64,000 nt of DNA from Datura wrightii. Taxonomy: Eukaryota; Streptophyta; Magnoliopsida; Solanales; Solanaceae. The DNA lies in contig JASDFA010000010.1 of assembly GCA_035772735.1 (NCBI GenBank), forward strand, positions 137,457,001-137,521,000, given 5' to 3'. Both the position numbers and the translations under genes were made by a program. Shown in pieces: positions 33,083 through 45,773 of the stretch. The notes under the pieces were generated by a model, which saw nothing but the letters and a program-made list of their open reading frames with translations, was not told the origin of the DNA and did no database searches. Within the stretch, counting starts at the first letter, position 1; the number at the start of each line of letters is the position of its first letter.

Positions 33083-35165
33083 TGTTACACCTCGTAAGTT
33101 CCTAATGCTTAGTCGGCCTATTCGTACCTTAGTTAAGAGTTTTAGAGTATAACGTGTACTAGAAAGGGCCCGGGGAAGGTTGAATGAGCATAGAGTCAAG
33201 CTTGCAAGGGAAGGGGCCGGACCAGCTGCCCAAAGGGGCAACATGTCATGGACCCCTCCCTAGTGCGTTGGTCTCCGTGGCATGGCCCAGAATTAGCGCG
33301 TTGGGGTCCGTACCATGAAACCGTGTCCACCGCCCAAGTAATATATAAGTTCAATATTTTCATTGGTATTATTTCCAAATAAAATAGACCCGAGGTTAGA
33401 GAAGAGAGATACGGCATTTTCAGTTAATTTACCTCCATTTACGCTACCCAAATTAAAATTAACTTCAGGTATCGAAGTTTAAGCCCGTTGTGAGCATTAC
33501 TACGGAGTTAGTTTCATGAAATTCGCCCGAAAAATCGTATCCCCAACAAGTCAAAGTTGTCAGAATGACTGCAAACTTATTTCTACGTGATAACAGGCTT
33601 TAAGTAAGTATTTCTCCTTTCTAAACTCTTGAGAAATTATACGTTTTCGATCATGTTCCATTAACTTGAAGTATAGTTAATATTTATAGAGAAAGTTATC
33701 ATCCGAATTTAGTACTGAAACTAGTCTAATTCTTCCAGTAATACGACTACAATTGGAAAAAGCCGTTGAATGCGGATTGAAACTCACCAGCTAATCAAAA
33801 ATCGGTGCTCTAGGTATGTTATCGAAAATATCTTCAGCAAGTTAGTTCTTTTAGTATTATAACTCAGTCTGAATCCCAGTAAGAAGATCAAAAGCATATT
33901 TATTTGGCTAGCTGTTGTTATTAGTTGAGATCAGTATTCCATGTCCAACTTGGGGATTGATTGCGCCTGTATAGCCTTCCTTGACCAACCCCAGGGTTAC
34001 TAGCTGTGTCGACTCCTGCCAGGGGCGAGATGATGTTGCTCCAAGGAACGGTATGCCATCCGCAAGGGACGAAGATGGGGTCCAAGGTCCTCATACAGTC
34101 CATTCCATGGCTGGACTATTTTATGCTGATCGACACTATACCACACCGCCCTGTTGAGCCTGGTGCTCGAGGTGCAGATATCAGATACCAGGAGTCCACA
34201 AGACTTAGACACAACTATAGGTCATAGGTTGAGCGGGCTCAGTTGTAGACCCGGGGGACTGGTAGGTCGGCTATAGCTTCTACATGACTCAGTATGACCT
34301 CGTTAGGGATATATAGGTTAAAGTGTACTCACCAGATGGGTTATTCTGTGCTGGTTGTATCTTTCGGCTTATGGGGGCCAGGTAAGGTTCTTGTTTGCAT
34401 TAGTTACTAATATGTTAGATAGCAAGAAGTTCAGCTATGTAGGTAGTCTTTCTATCCTTTTCTTTCAGTTACTTTCAGTTTCATTTTAGTTCATTTAGTT
34501 ATTTTTAGTTACTGCCTTACATATTCAGTACATATTATACTGACGCCCTTCAGGGGCGCTGTTTTACTTTCCTGCAGGTGCAGATAGACGTGGACCAGGA
34601 CGTTCCTAGTTTCAGCCAGATTAGTAGTGTAGTCGGCTCCTTTCCTCCGGAGCTCATGTTAGAAGGTTGATTCTCTTTTTGTGTGTAAATTTTATGGGTA
34701 GATCGGGGCCCTGTCTCGACCTGTATGTCATTCCTAGAGTCTTGCAGATTGTTTCTGATTCCCTGTGGTTAGTTGTTATTAACTGTGTGGGGCCCATACG
34801 TGCTTTATCTTACGTGTTGGCCGTGTGGGGCCTTGTTTAGCTTTTAGTTAGAGACCTTGTCGGCCATAGCTTAGTTTAGTGCTAGATTTACTTTACAGTT
34901 ATAACTAGACATTATGGTGGTCTTGTCCCCCCGCATAGGATTCCCTACTATTACCTGGTCTGGTTAGCTGTTTACTTTTACAGGTTTCTTTAAGGCCTTT
35001 TTGGTTTGGGGGGGCTTTGTTTATAGCTGAAATATAGCCCGTTGTTTTCTTGATTTGCAAATTAGTATTAGTTATACACTAGAGGTGCGTAAGCTTAGTC
35101 AAGCCTTATTAGATCCTAGTAAGGGAACCAGGTGCCAGTCTTTCCTCCCAAGGTGGGGCGCGAGA
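33083..35165 (+). repeat. S1 3' LTR
   Basis: 2083 bp, TGTTACACCTCGTAAG to a decayed end GGGCGCGAGA in place of GGGCGTGACA. It is followed by ATAGA, then element A reverse transcriptase, so this is the true right end of the S insertion. Confidence 0.9.
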
Positions 35166-35170
35166 ATAGA
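35166..35170. repeat. Target site duplication of S, right copy (ATAGA)
   Basis: Same five bases as before the S LTR starts at 6035 (inverted) and 23238. Confidence 0.85.
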
Positions 35171-35640
35171 TCTAAGATCTGGGTATCATCAACTTAGGGT
35201 TTGGGAGGGTGACATCCCTTAATATTTTTTTGAACGTAGTATGGTCATTATTAGTTTGTAATTATGTCTTTTGGACTAATGATTGCTCCTGTAGCTTTTA
35301 TGGATTTGATGAATAGGGTGTTCAAGCCATACTTGGATATGTTCGTAATCATGTTTATTGATGACATCCTGATACATTCTTGGAGAGAGGAGGAACACGT
35401 CGCTCATTTGAGGGTTGTACTACAAACTCTCAAGGACCACCAATTATATGCAAAATTCAGCAAGTGCGAATTTTGGTTAAACTTAGTGGCATTTTTGGGT
35501 CATGTGGTGTGAAGTGAGGGTATAAAGGTGGACTCTCAAAAAATAGAAGCGGTGAAGAATTGGCCTAGACTGGTGAATCCTTCAGATATCAGGAGTTTCT
35601 TAGGTTAAGTTGGCTACTACTGGAGATTTGTTGAGGGATT
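35171..35640 (+). pseudogene. Element A reverse transcriptase, second part
   Basis: Resumes right after the SKID of the inverted piece with LRSGYHQLRVWEGDIP. The palm is open at 35264-35512: MSFGLMIAPVAFMDLMNRVF, FIDDILIHS with both aspartates, and KFSKCEFWLNLVAFLGHVV. A stop and a small frame break precede the palm. Confidence 0.85.
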
Positions 35641-36090
35641 TTCATCTATTGTAGCGCCATTGACCAAGTTGACCCAAAAGAAGGTGAAATTCCAATGGTC
35701 GGATGCTTACGAGCAGAGCTTCCAGGAGTTGAAGACTCGACTCATGTCAGCACCAGTGTTAACCCTACTCGAGGGTACTGATGGGTTTGCGGTGTATTGT
35801 GATGCTTCCAGGATCGGTCTTGGTTGTGTATTGATGCAGCACGGCAAGGTTATACCATATGCTTCCAGGCAACTGAAGATGCATGAAAGGAATTACCCGA
35901 CCAATGATCTTGAATTGGCGGTGGTGGTATTTGCATTCAAAATTTCGAGACGCTATTTGTAGGGGGTCCATATAGATGTGTTTATGAACCAAAAGAGCCT
36001 ATAATATGTGTTTAACCAGAAGGACTTAAATCTACGCCAAAGAAGGTGGTTGGAGTTACTCAAGGATTACGATATGAGTGTCCTTTAACA
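35641..36090 (+). pseudogene. Element A RNase H
   Basis: Open frame 35660-35962: APVLTLLEGTDGFAVYCDAS, GLGCVLMQHGKVIPYASRQL and NYPTNDLELAVVVFAFKI. A stop at 35960 and frame changes break the end (the DxFxDHKSL motif is altered to DVFMNQKSL). Confidence 0.8.
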
Positions 36091-37480
36091 CTTGGGTAAG
36101 GCTAATGTAGTAGCAGACACACCTAGTAGACTCTCTATGGAGAGTGTGTCCTATGTAGATGAGGGAAAGAAGGAGCTGGTGAAGGATGTGCATCGACTTG
36201 CAAGGCTGGGAGTTCGTCTGGTTGACTCGACCGATGGAAGTATTATTGTTCAGAATGGGTCAGAATTATCTTTGATGACTGATGTAAAAGCTAGACAAGA
36301 CGAGGATCCTATTTTGGTAAAGTTAAAGGAAGCAGTTCAGAATCATAAGGTAGAGGTCTTCTCCAAAGAGGGAGATGGTGTGCTTCAATATCAGGGTCAC
36401 TTGTGTGTCCCGGACATTAATGATTTGAGAAATCAGATGTTGCATAAGGCTCACAGTTCAAGGTATTTGATGCATCTAGGTGCCACCAAGATGTACCATG
36501 ACCTACGAGAAGTCTCTTGGTGGAATGGCAAGAAGAAAGACATCGTAGAATTAGTAGCTAACTGTCCAAACCGTCAGCAAGTAAAGGTTGAGCACCAGAG
36601 ACTAGGAGGTGTGCTTCGGGATATCAGCATTCCTACTTGGAAGTGGGAAGAAATCAATATGGTCTTCATTACAAGGTTCCCTCGCACTCATCGGCAATAT
36701 GACTCCATTTTGGTTGTTGTAGACAGGCTGACCAAAGCCGCTCATTTTCTACAAGTTAAAACCATTGATTCAATAGAGGATTATGCCAAACCAGACATCC
36801 AAGAACTAGTTTGGTTGCATGGAGTTCCCTTTTCCATCATATCAGACAGAGGTACTCAGTTTATCTCCCAGTTTTGGAGATCGTTTCAAAAAGGACTTGG
36901 AACTCAGGTCAAGCTCAGTACAACATTTCACCCGCAAACGGGTGGTCAAGCGGAGCGGATAATTCAGACTCCCGGGGACATGTTGAGAGCATCTGTGATT
37001 GACTTCAAGGGTAGTTTGGATGACCATTTGCCTCTTATTAAGTGTAAGTACAATACCAACTATCATTCCAACATTCAGATGGCTCTGTTGAGGCTCACTC
37101 TGGGCGGAGATGTAGATCGCCTATTGGTTGGTTTGAAGTCAGTGAAGTTGCAATGATAGGTCTAGATTCAGTCCATGACACCATGAAGAAGGTTTAGCTC
37201 ATATGGAACAAGTTGAAAACAGATCAAAGTCTCCAAAAGTCCTATGCTGATGTGAGGAGGAGAGAACTTGAGTTCGAAGTGGATGATTGGGTATTTCTTA
37301 AGGTGTCTCCCGTGAAGGGAGTGATGAGGTTTGGGAAGAAAGGAAAACTCATCCCTCATTATGTTGGCCCCTACTGGATTGTGAAGTGGGTTGGCAAGGT
37401 GGCATATGAATTGGAGTTGCCCTTAGAATTAGCTTCTGTTCGTCCTGTTTTTCATGTATCGCTCTTAAAGAAGAGTTTAG
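36091..37480 (+). pseudogene. Element A integrase core (354-codon open frame)
   Basis: The longest open frame of the window, 36092-37156. It begins in the RNase H-integrase spacer (GKANVVADTPSRLSMESVS), then the zinc region (HKAHSSRYLMHLG, then CPNRQQVK, where the second Cys of CxxC is Arg), then the catalytic core. The first Asp motif reads INMVFITRFP with Val in place of Asp; ISDRGTQFISQFW and GGQAERIIQT keep the second Asp and the Glu. Despite its length it is therefore unlikely to be active. A frame change near 37150 precedes the C-terminal domain. Confidence 0.85.
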
Positions 37481-37716
37481 GGGATCCTGCCCTAGTTGTT
37501 TCGGTGGACAATGTCAGTGTGAAAGACAACCTTAGTTATGAGGAGGTTCCGGTGGAAATATTGAATCGTCAGGATCAAAGGCTAATAAACTGGGAAGTAA
37601 CTTTAGTTAAAGTTTTAGGTAGGAATCATCCTGTTGAGGGAGCTACATGGGAAACCAAAGCAGATATGATGGCTAGATGCCCACATTTATTCCCTACCGG
37701 CTCAATTCCTGCTTGA
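37213..37716 (+). pseudogene. Element A integrase C-terminal domain with chromodomain-like end
   Basis: Open frame in register with the family: DDWVFLKVSPVKGVMRFGKK, VGPYWIVKWVGKVAYELELP (GPY/F), VRPVFHVSLLKKSLGDP, then EVPVEILNRQDQRLINWEV and EGATWETKADMMARCPHLFP, the chromodomain-like tail. It ends at 37716. Confidence 0.85.
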
Positions 37717-37963
37717 GGTATCAGTTTTTCCCCTAAAACTCTATTCAGTTTCATGTTCAGTTCATGTGCCCTAGTTTCTTTCATGTATATGGATGTATGA
37801 TTGATTCATGAATTCGGTTCAGCCATGTAGTTTGAATAGGAGTTAGTCATTTTGTCAGTTTTCAGCTTATATGATTAGTATTTGAATATGATGCTTGCAA
37901 TACTCTACTTTTCTATATGAATTTCATTATTCGAGGATGAATGTTCCCAGGGGGAGATATAGT
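37717..37963 (+). other. Element A 3' untranslated end and PPT
   Basis: Non-coding. The hairpin ATTCG-AGGA-TGAAT is at 37929-37942 and the purine tract CAGGGGGAGATATAG at 37948-37962 directly before the LTR. Confidence 0.8.
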
Positions 37964-40284
37964 TGTACCCCAAAAGCTCAAAGATCAGACCGCGGAGTTG
38001 AAACAGAGAAAATAGAATTTTCTACACTAGGTCACAGAACTAGTCGTCCTTTGACCCGTAGGGTAGACCACGAGTTGGGAAGTTACTCATGGTGAGGTGC
38101 ACGACTTAAGTTGTAACTTTTGAGTTTGGAGTCCCCACGGACATGACCATTGAGTCAGTCATGGTCAAAGGCAATATAAAGGTGAAGGTCGAGTTGGAAA
38201 TGTACCCTATGAATTGACACAATGAAACGTGGTCAGATGGCACAATCCGTTAGGTTGGTCGTGGTCAACAGTTGATTAAAGTCTTGTGGAGTTTGGAAAT
38301 GGAGGTAACGAGTGGTGACAATGAGTCGTGGTCACCAATGACGATCCGTTAGGTCCCTCGCGGGGACCTTTTGAGAAAAAATGGTCGTGGACTACATGAC
38401 TGTAGGCAAGGACCCGTTCCCTCTAGTAACGACTCATCCAGTCCCTCATTGGGACTGGTAATCAGTTACTTTCTGCAATTTTAGTAAGGGCTTATCTTTA
38501 ATTCCTATGATCCTAAGGCCTAAACTACGTCGTTTTAAGCTATGAATAGTGAGTATTAAGAGGGGTAAGTTCATTCTAGGATATTCTTATTCACGCATGC
38601 AAGAGTAAATGTCTAGAGAGGTGATCAAGCTCAATTTCCTTCAAGTTTTCATCAATTCTTCCTTGGGCAATCAGAGAAATTATAGTATCAGATTCCCTCA
38701 GGTATGGAAGGTTATGAATGGGTGAATTTGTTCACACACATTCCCAATCCCTCTCTAATTTATGAAAGTCTATATGTTGATTCTATAGGGTTTTAACCCA
38801 ATGCATGAATTTCCTAGTTTATACCATGGGTATGATCTAAGCATGTTTCTATTATTAAATTATGATTCATGAGAAAGTTTTACATTATTTTCAACTATAA
38901 TCATGTTTTCAAGCTTTATAAATTAAAATGCCCATTCCTGAGAAGTTCACGAAAGTTGAGATTTATGATGAATGTTCAAGTATGATGAGATATTTATAAT
39001 GAAAAGCATGTTTTTAAGTTACCCGTGTCTATGATCATATTTTCAAGTGAATCAAGTATTTCCAAGCATGTTTAAGTATTGGGAAAGCCCATGTTTTAAA
39101 GTATGATGTATGATTTCAAGTTAATTAGCTTACAACATGGTTTTGGAGTCAAGACTCCCAATTATGTTCATCTTGTGGTATGGTATGAGCCAAGGCTCCT
39201 CATGTATGATTTCAGATTTTATATGTATATGATTATTCTGCTTTGTCAATAGATGATAGTCAGGTTCGTTGAAAAATTATGGAGAGCATATGCATCTTTT
39301 TGAGAGTAGTGTCTAGCACCGAGTAGGATAAGGGTCAGTCAACCCTATGCCTCAAAACTATACGCCAACGTAAGTATGATCAGATTATTTTGGGACCTCC
39401 TATGTGAGCTTTTCACTGCCCCAAGGGGCCTTAGCTTGATATCAATATCATGGCAGCGTCCTTAGCCCTGGCAAGGTTTTGGACGGCTCTACCCACTTGA
39501 GTGTGATAGTCGTGACCATGTAAGCTTTATCGTGGTAATGTTGGTTAAATGATGAGTGTGTCATTTTTTCTCATAATTTCAGTTATGCATGTTATCATTC
39601 ATGATATATATATATATATATATATGTTCTAAAGCAGGTTTGACCCAATGTACAATTTTACTTGTGATTACTAGATTTCAACTTTGGGTCATTCGATTAA
39701 GTTATGATGTTTAGTTATGTTCAGATCATGTTTTCAGAAAATAGCATGCAAGCCATAGTCTTAGATTTTTATCTTGATGTTGTTTTATATCATACATGTT
39801 TTAAATGACTTTACTTATTTAATCGGTTTTACATACCTTGCACACTCGATACATTCCATGTACTAACCGTATACTCTATGTTGTATCATTTTCTAATACA
39901 GGCTCCGATCTCCAGACTCATCCCCATCATTAGCCAGTTTTCAGAGCTAGCATCTAGTAACTATTGGTGAGACCACATTCCCCAAGGAGCATTTGTTATC
40001 AGTTACCCTCGTACTTCAGTTTTTAGACTTAGAGAGTTAGTTGGGGTCTTGTCCCATCAACTAATCAGACTTAGAGGCTTTTCAGACAGTAGATTGTATT
40101 CATCTTCAAACTTTTGTTGTACATTTAGATTGTTATGTTATGTTCAGGTTTCCGCCATGTTTATTATTTTGTCTTCCGCTTTACTTGATTGAGTTAGATG
40201 TATATTCATGCCATGGGTCGACTTTGAGTCTCTGGGGGCTCCTTGTCCCGTGTCTCGATCCGGGCCCATGTTCGGTTCGTGACA
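37964..40284 (+). repeat. Element A 3' LTR
   Basis: 2321 bp, TGTACCCCAAAAGCTC to GGTTCGTGACA. It is the fullest copy of the family here and serves to judge the truncated ones at 1-3477. It contains the CGTGGTC/GACCACG-rich zone at 38030-38460 and an AT dinucleotide run near 39604-39624. It is followed by 20 bp of a family B LTR. Confidence 0.9.
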
Positions 40285-40304
40285 GAAAGTTTCAGGGTGT
40301 TACA
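40285..40304 (-). repeat. 20 bp start of the B 3' LTR
   Basis: On the minus strand TGTAACACCCTGAAACTTTC, matching the start of the B 5' LTR at 43275 with two changes in the first eleven bases. It lies next to the B polypurine tract and stops where the A LTR ends, so A probably inserted into the B 3' LTR. Confidence 0.75.
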
Positions 40305-40416
40305 ATATCTCCCCCTGGGATCATTCGTCCTTGAATGAAGGCTAAGACAGCTGGAAAACTAGGAAAAGAGTTGCGATTCCCAGAATAAGACTATGAACTT
40401 GTTTATGAAGGAGTAA
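40305..40416 (-). other. Element B 3' untranslated end and PPT
   Basis: Minus strand: hairpin CATTCA-AGGA-CGAATG at 40322-40337 and purine tract CAGGGGGAGATAT at 40305-40317. Confidence 0.75.
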
Positions 40417-40980
40417 CTAACTTCGAACAGACTTAACTATGCCAACAGAGCTGATACAACTAGAATGCACATTGAAAATCTGAATATAGCCAATGAGTAC
40501 GGAACTGGAATTAGTATTGAGGAGGAATTTAGTACGTGATGCTAGAACTGAACTAGAAGGAAATAAATGCGGGTGTTTGGCTATCATGTCTACTTCTGCC
40601 TCCCATGTGGCTCCCTCAACTAGCTGGTTCCTCCACACGACCTCCACCATAGCGACTTCCTTGTTCCTCAACTTACGAACCTGACGGTCTAGGATCTGAA
40701 CTGGGACCTCTTTATAAGAGAGACTATCTTTCACTCCCACACTGGTTAGTGGCACAACCAAAGTGGGATCACTGATGCACTTCTTCAATAGTGACACATG
40801 GAAGAATGGGTTCATGGATGCTAACTTTGGATGTAATTCTAACTCGTATGCCACACTGCCAATCCGCCTTAGAATCCCGTAGAGGTCCACATATCTCTTA
40901 CTAAGTTTCCCTTTCTTTCCAAACCTCATCAACCCTTTCATGGATGTAATTTTTTAGGTAAACCCAATCATCTACCACAA
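40417..40980 (-). pseudogene. Element B integrase C-terminal and chromodomain-like region
   Basis: Open minus-strand frame 40417-40941: MKGLMRFGKKGKLSKRYVDL, YELELHPKLASMNPFFHVSL, then EVPVQILDRQVRKLRNKEVA and EGATWEAEVDMIAKHPHLFP. The chromodomain-like tail is followed by an extra stretch of some 45 residues before the stop. Confidence 0.85.
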
Positions 40981-42000
40981 ATTCTAACTCTCTTCTCCTT
41001 ACATTAGCTTAACGAAGCTGTTGTTCTACGCAAACTCGATGAGAGGTAGGTGATCATCCTAACTACCCCTGAAATTGATCACACAAGCTCTCAGCATATC
41101 TTCTGAGGTCCGAACATTTAGCTCGGCTTGTCCATCTATTTGAGGGTGAAAAGTTGTGCTGAGCTTGACCTGGGAATCGAGTCCTTTTTGAAATGACTTC
41201 TAGAAATGCAAGGTGAACTGGGTACCTTTATATAAAATAATGGACAAGGGCACTCCATGAAGTCTGACTAACTCTCAGATATATAGCCTAGCATAATCTT
41301 CTGTTGAGTCTGTAGTTTTAACTGGGAGGAAATGTGCTGACTTGGTCATCTGGTCAACTATCACCCAGATTGATTCATGATGTCGGCGAGTATGAGGTAT
41401 ACTTATAATAAAGTTCATATTCACTTCTTCCCACTTCCATGTGGGTATGCTGATATCCTGAGTCATACTCCCAGGACTCTGATGTTCCACCTTAATCTGC
41501 TGGTAGTTCGGGTACTTAGCCACAAATTCTGCTATGTCTCATTTCATGTCGTTTCACTAGTAAATATCCCGTACATCACGGTACATCTTAGTGCCACTTG
41601 GGTGGATAGAATATATTAAACTGTGTGGTTCTGCTAGTATCTATTGTCTTAAGTCACCTACATCTGGTACACATAGTCTACCATGGTAATGGAGCACACC
41701 ATCTCCCCTTTTAGAGAAAGCCTCCACTTCTTTTTTGAGAACTGCTTCTTTTAGTTTAAGCAGTATGGGATCTTCATCCGGACTTGACTTAACTTCAATG
41801 ACTAACGAGATATCTGATCCACTCTACACTACTACTCCACCCTCAGTTGAACCAACCAACTACACTCCTAATCGAGATAACCTGTGAATATCCTTTGCTA
41901 ATTTTTTTTTGCTTTCTTCAACATGAGCCATGCTCCCGATGGACATCCTGCTTAGGACATCAACCACCATATTGGCCTTGCCCGGGTGGTACAGCACACT
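40981..42000 (-). pseudogene. Element B integrase, decayed
   Basis: Minus-strand pieces of the integrase core: 41275-41523 reads YPNYQQIKVEHQSPGSMTQD and EVNMNFIISIPHTRRHHESI (first catalytic Asp changed to Asn). HPQIDGQAE-like and DSRSSST-like remnants near 41100-41190 are frame-broken. Confidence 0.75.
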
Positions 42001-42713
42001 CATAGCGTAATCCTTCAATAGATCCAACCACCTTCTCTGATGATGATTCAATTCTTTCTGACTGAATACATATTGAAGGCTCTTGTATCGGTGAAGACAT
42101 CCATGTGAGCCCCATAATGGTAATGCCTCCATAGTTTCAATGCAAACACCACTGCTGCCAACTCGAGGTCATGAGTTGGATAGTTCTTTTCATGAACCTT
42201 GAGCTTTCTAGAGGCGTAAGCTATCACTTTACCCAGCTGCATCAGAACACAACCGAGCCCCACTCTGGAAGCGTCATAATATACTACGAACCCATTTATT
42301 CCTTCAGGTAAGGTTAAAACTGGAGTGGTAGTGAGTCTCATCTTTAACTCCTGAAAACTCTTCTCAAACGGATTGACTACTGGAACTTCATCTTTTTTTG
42401 AGTCAACCAAGTCATAGGAGTGCAATAGAGGAAAATCCTTCCATAAAACGTCGGTAATAACCGGCTAGACCCAAGAAACTTCTGATTTCGGTTGTGGAAG
42501 TAGGTCTTTGCCAATCTTTCACTGCTGCTATATTTTGAGGATCTACCTGAATACCTCACCCAAGACCACGAGAACAAGGATAGTCACAGACTTCAACCAG
42601 AATTCACATCTGTTGAACTTAACAAACAACTGGCGGTCTCTGAGCATCTATAACACTATCCTTAGATGGATAGCATGTTCCTCCTTGTTTTTGGAGTATA
42701 CCAGAAACAAATA
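42001..42713 (-). pseudogene. Element B RNase H and reverse transcriptase C-terminus
   Basis: Minus-strand RNase H at 42048-42425: GFVVYYDASRVGLGCVLMQL, NYPTHDLELAAVVFALKLW, and DVFTDTRAF. Upstream, from 42713, reverse transcriptase starts in mid-domain just after the FIDD box (VYSKNKEEHAIHLRIVL, RDRQLFVKF). Gag, protease and most of RT are missing; LTR sequence joins directly at 42714. Confidence 0.8.
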
Positions 42714-43275
42714 GTTCTGGAGCAACGAGTCACTCAATGAGTTGTTGGTTGAGTCACGACTCTTTAGGACCAGTCGCTAGTTCTGGAGCCTGGACTTTTG
42801 GCTCACTATTATAGGCAACAAGAGGGACCACGACTCATTGGATGAACCAATGGGTTGTTTGTACCTCCCATGGCCACTAGCAGGTAAATCGGGGAAGCCT
42901 AACAACGAGCAACACAATGATTGTTGGTATCGAGTCATCACCTCCACTGAAAAAGTTCTTGACAACCCTGAACTTTTCACCCCGGGTTGTTGTATCACAC
43001 GACGACTCGTTGGCCGAGCTGTAGGTTCCTGGAGAAGGGAATTCTGAGCTGGGGACCAATGAGTGACAAGACGACTTGTTGTTTCTCACAACGGGTCGTT
43101 CCATGATCCGTTGGTTCCAGAAGGACCAAGGCAAGGCTGACCACAACTCAGACAACGGGTCATTGGAGCTGACCACGACTTATTTTCTTGGTCGTTCTGA
43201 GGCAAAATTTCTGATTTCTTCTGGAATTTTCTTGCAAGGTCTGAGTTTAGTCTAGAAAAGTTTCGGGATGTTACA
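42714..43275 (-). repeat. Element B 5' LTR fragment
   Basis: Minus strand TGTAACATCCCGAAACTTTTC at 43275-43255 and 560 bp onward, rich in ACGAGTCGT/GTGGTC words like the A LTR. It is fused at 42714 to reverse transcriptase, so LTR 3' part, gag, protease and RT start were lost in one deletion. Confidence 0.75.
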
Positions 43276-45773
43276 ATGAGCATACTGATCATACTGAAAT
43301 CATGAGAAAATCATAAGTTTAAATCATACTGTAAGTGATGTATGCTGAGATGACACGGTTGAAATAGACAAATCATGTGGACACCTACATCAACTCTAAC
43401 TCGATAGGAGAATCCCTTTTTTTCAATATCACATGAAGATATTTATAATTCTCATAATTTATACAAAATCAATAATATTTTTGAAAATTTAATAAAATCC
43501 TTCCCAAAAACCTTGACTCTCCCAAGGTCCTGCCTAGACAGGTAAAAGAACTCTATATGGAATACTGACAAAATTAAAGACACAGCTTCGCCTGCGAAGG
43601 AAATGCGAAAGCTGATGGTGAGTATCACCTCGTCAATCATGAAACTGCTTTTCACCTACCACAACCTACACCCAAAAAGGTGCAGAAAAGTAGTATCACT
43701 ACACCACACACACTGGTAGGCATCATCAGCCGGCTGTAATTTGTGCACGCAACAACATAAAATTAATACACAATAAATAATCTAATTTTTAAACAGTCAT
43801 TGAAAAATTTATCAAGCAAATTTCTTATTCTTCTTAATCCCAATTGTTTAACAATACACTTATTTTTCTCTGCCTAGCTTAGACATTAATGCTGGCCTGC
43901 ACACTGTTTAGGCCTCGCTGAAGTGATAACTTGACTACTGTTGCGAAACAGAATTTCGAATTAGATCCAAACGAACCCGGAATAGGTGTAGCTATATCAC
44001 AAGCTCATGTTTCTACGATCTTAATCTATATTTACTTGAATGATGCTATAAATCTTCATCAAAGTGTATATTTTTTTATAATTGAAAAAAAGCGGGTCGC
44101 AGCGGATATTCTTTCACTGCAATAGTACTGCTCCAGGCAGTAACTTGTTTTCACTGGCAACCTAACTTCTTTAAACACCTTATAAATTACACAAGATCTA
44201 CCAACACAAAAATAGTAGCAGTCTACACTCAATTAAATCTACAGTTCACCACTTTTCAACTTATCATAATAATTCAATTTATTCCCTTTTTCACAAAAAA
44301 TTCTCATAGTCAGGATCAATCCAGCAACAATAGATAATCACATTAACACAATAATATTGAATAAAAACATTAACTCATTCATGAATGAATTCATCAAAAC
44401 ATCAAGGCTTACAATATAAGGAAGACACAATTATGCAGTAGATCATATGCACGTTGAACATACGGTAATTAGACCTGTCATTATTAATTTCATCTGATTG
44501 AATATCAGTACATATATCAGTGTCATACCTATCATTGAACTCTATCACGCAGTCATATGTATATAATCACATACTTGTGCTGATATATATGACACAGCCG
44601 TATATATATCATAACATACATGTACTGATCTCTTTCACAATCATACCACCAGTAATGTGTTGGGCAAAACACTCTATCATATCACTGACACACATGCTAG
44701 AGGGTCTTATTTCTTCCCTTCCGTTCATGACCTACAAGGGACTTTAGAAATCATATACTATACACCCAGCTATATAAACATCATATTATACCTGTCTATG
44801 TACTCTTGCCTGTATACCCAATCGTATGAACATTTGATTATACCTGTTTGTGTATTCATACCATACTTCTCACTTAGATGCTCACCACGGGCACGAGCTA
44901 GTCAAATCCAAGTACTCATACACACACTAATCTACTCGTTCGAATGCTCACCTCGGACACGAGCCTCTCATCTAAGTGTATGGATTTATTATGCAACTTT
45001 TATCAATATATCCAACATGCTTACCAATCAGTAATCGCATATGACAACTCAGAGTTAGATATCAGCCAACATTCATTGACACAACTTAATCTGCATTTCA
45101 TTCAGTCAACTTAAATGACAGTTTAGTAAGATATATATAAATCAACAATCATCAGAATAATTCAACATCCTACTAATTAAATCAACACATTTGGCCCCTT
45201 ATAAGCACATATTGATTATTCCGATTGCAATTAAATTTCACAACAATAAACCACATTTATTCATCTCGGGGTTTATTTCACATAGAACGCAATTAAATCA
45301 TCATACCTCCTTCACAATATGTGTCCGAACACTAATTAATCATATTGTCAATCCAAACATATCTACATCATTATATAAAGTGTAACTCCTCGCAACCTTA
45401 ACCTACTATCATTCTAATTATTTATCAATTAGCCAAGTCTCGCATCATCTATTTCAATGATAAAACACACAAGGTAATATTTATAATTTGTTAGTTCAAC
45501 CTTTTCTACCCTCTCATTTAAGGATATATCACATGCACAAGTTTTTTCGATATTGATTAAAAATATTATTCGTACTACTCCCCATTTAAAAACAGCTTAC
45601 CCGGCCCATCATGGTCCCTTTAACATATTCATTTCACAAAGAATTTCATTAATGCACAATAATCATTTCAACACAAACCAAATTTAGTTACCCAACTCTC
45701 CTATTACGGTTTCATATAAATACCTATTCTTTCCTTATCTCAAATTCATTTTAAGCTAGTTAATTTATACTAC
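43276..45773. other. Unidentified AT-rich sequence (left part of host H)
   Basis: 2.5 kb with no recognised coding. The small frame at 43931-44125 has no family resemblance that I know. It holds a CTTCGC-CT-GCGAAG hairpin near 43590, AT-rich 'catatgtatata' repeats at 44500-44640, and a 20 bp imperfect direct repeat (44878-44897 and 44944-44963, ATGCTCAC...CACGAG). It continues at 51732 once N2 is removed. It may be an old LTR on the minus strand; I cannot prove that. Confidence 0.5.
45769..45773. repeat. Target site duplication of N2 (ACTAC), left
   Basis: Same five bases at 51727-51731. Confidence 0.95.

Noticed and set aside
36092..37156. The 354-codon frame as a functional gene
   Set aside because: It is element A integrase with the first catalytic Asp changed to Val and a zinc Cys changed to Arg, with broken sequence on both sides.
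39600..39626. AT dinucleotide run as an origin or MITE end
   Set aside because: A simple repeat inside the A LTR; other copies have a shorter run at the same place.
43931..44125. 64-codon open frame as a gene
   Set aside because: Short, in AT-rich repeat-derived sequence, with no motif or homologue that I recognise.
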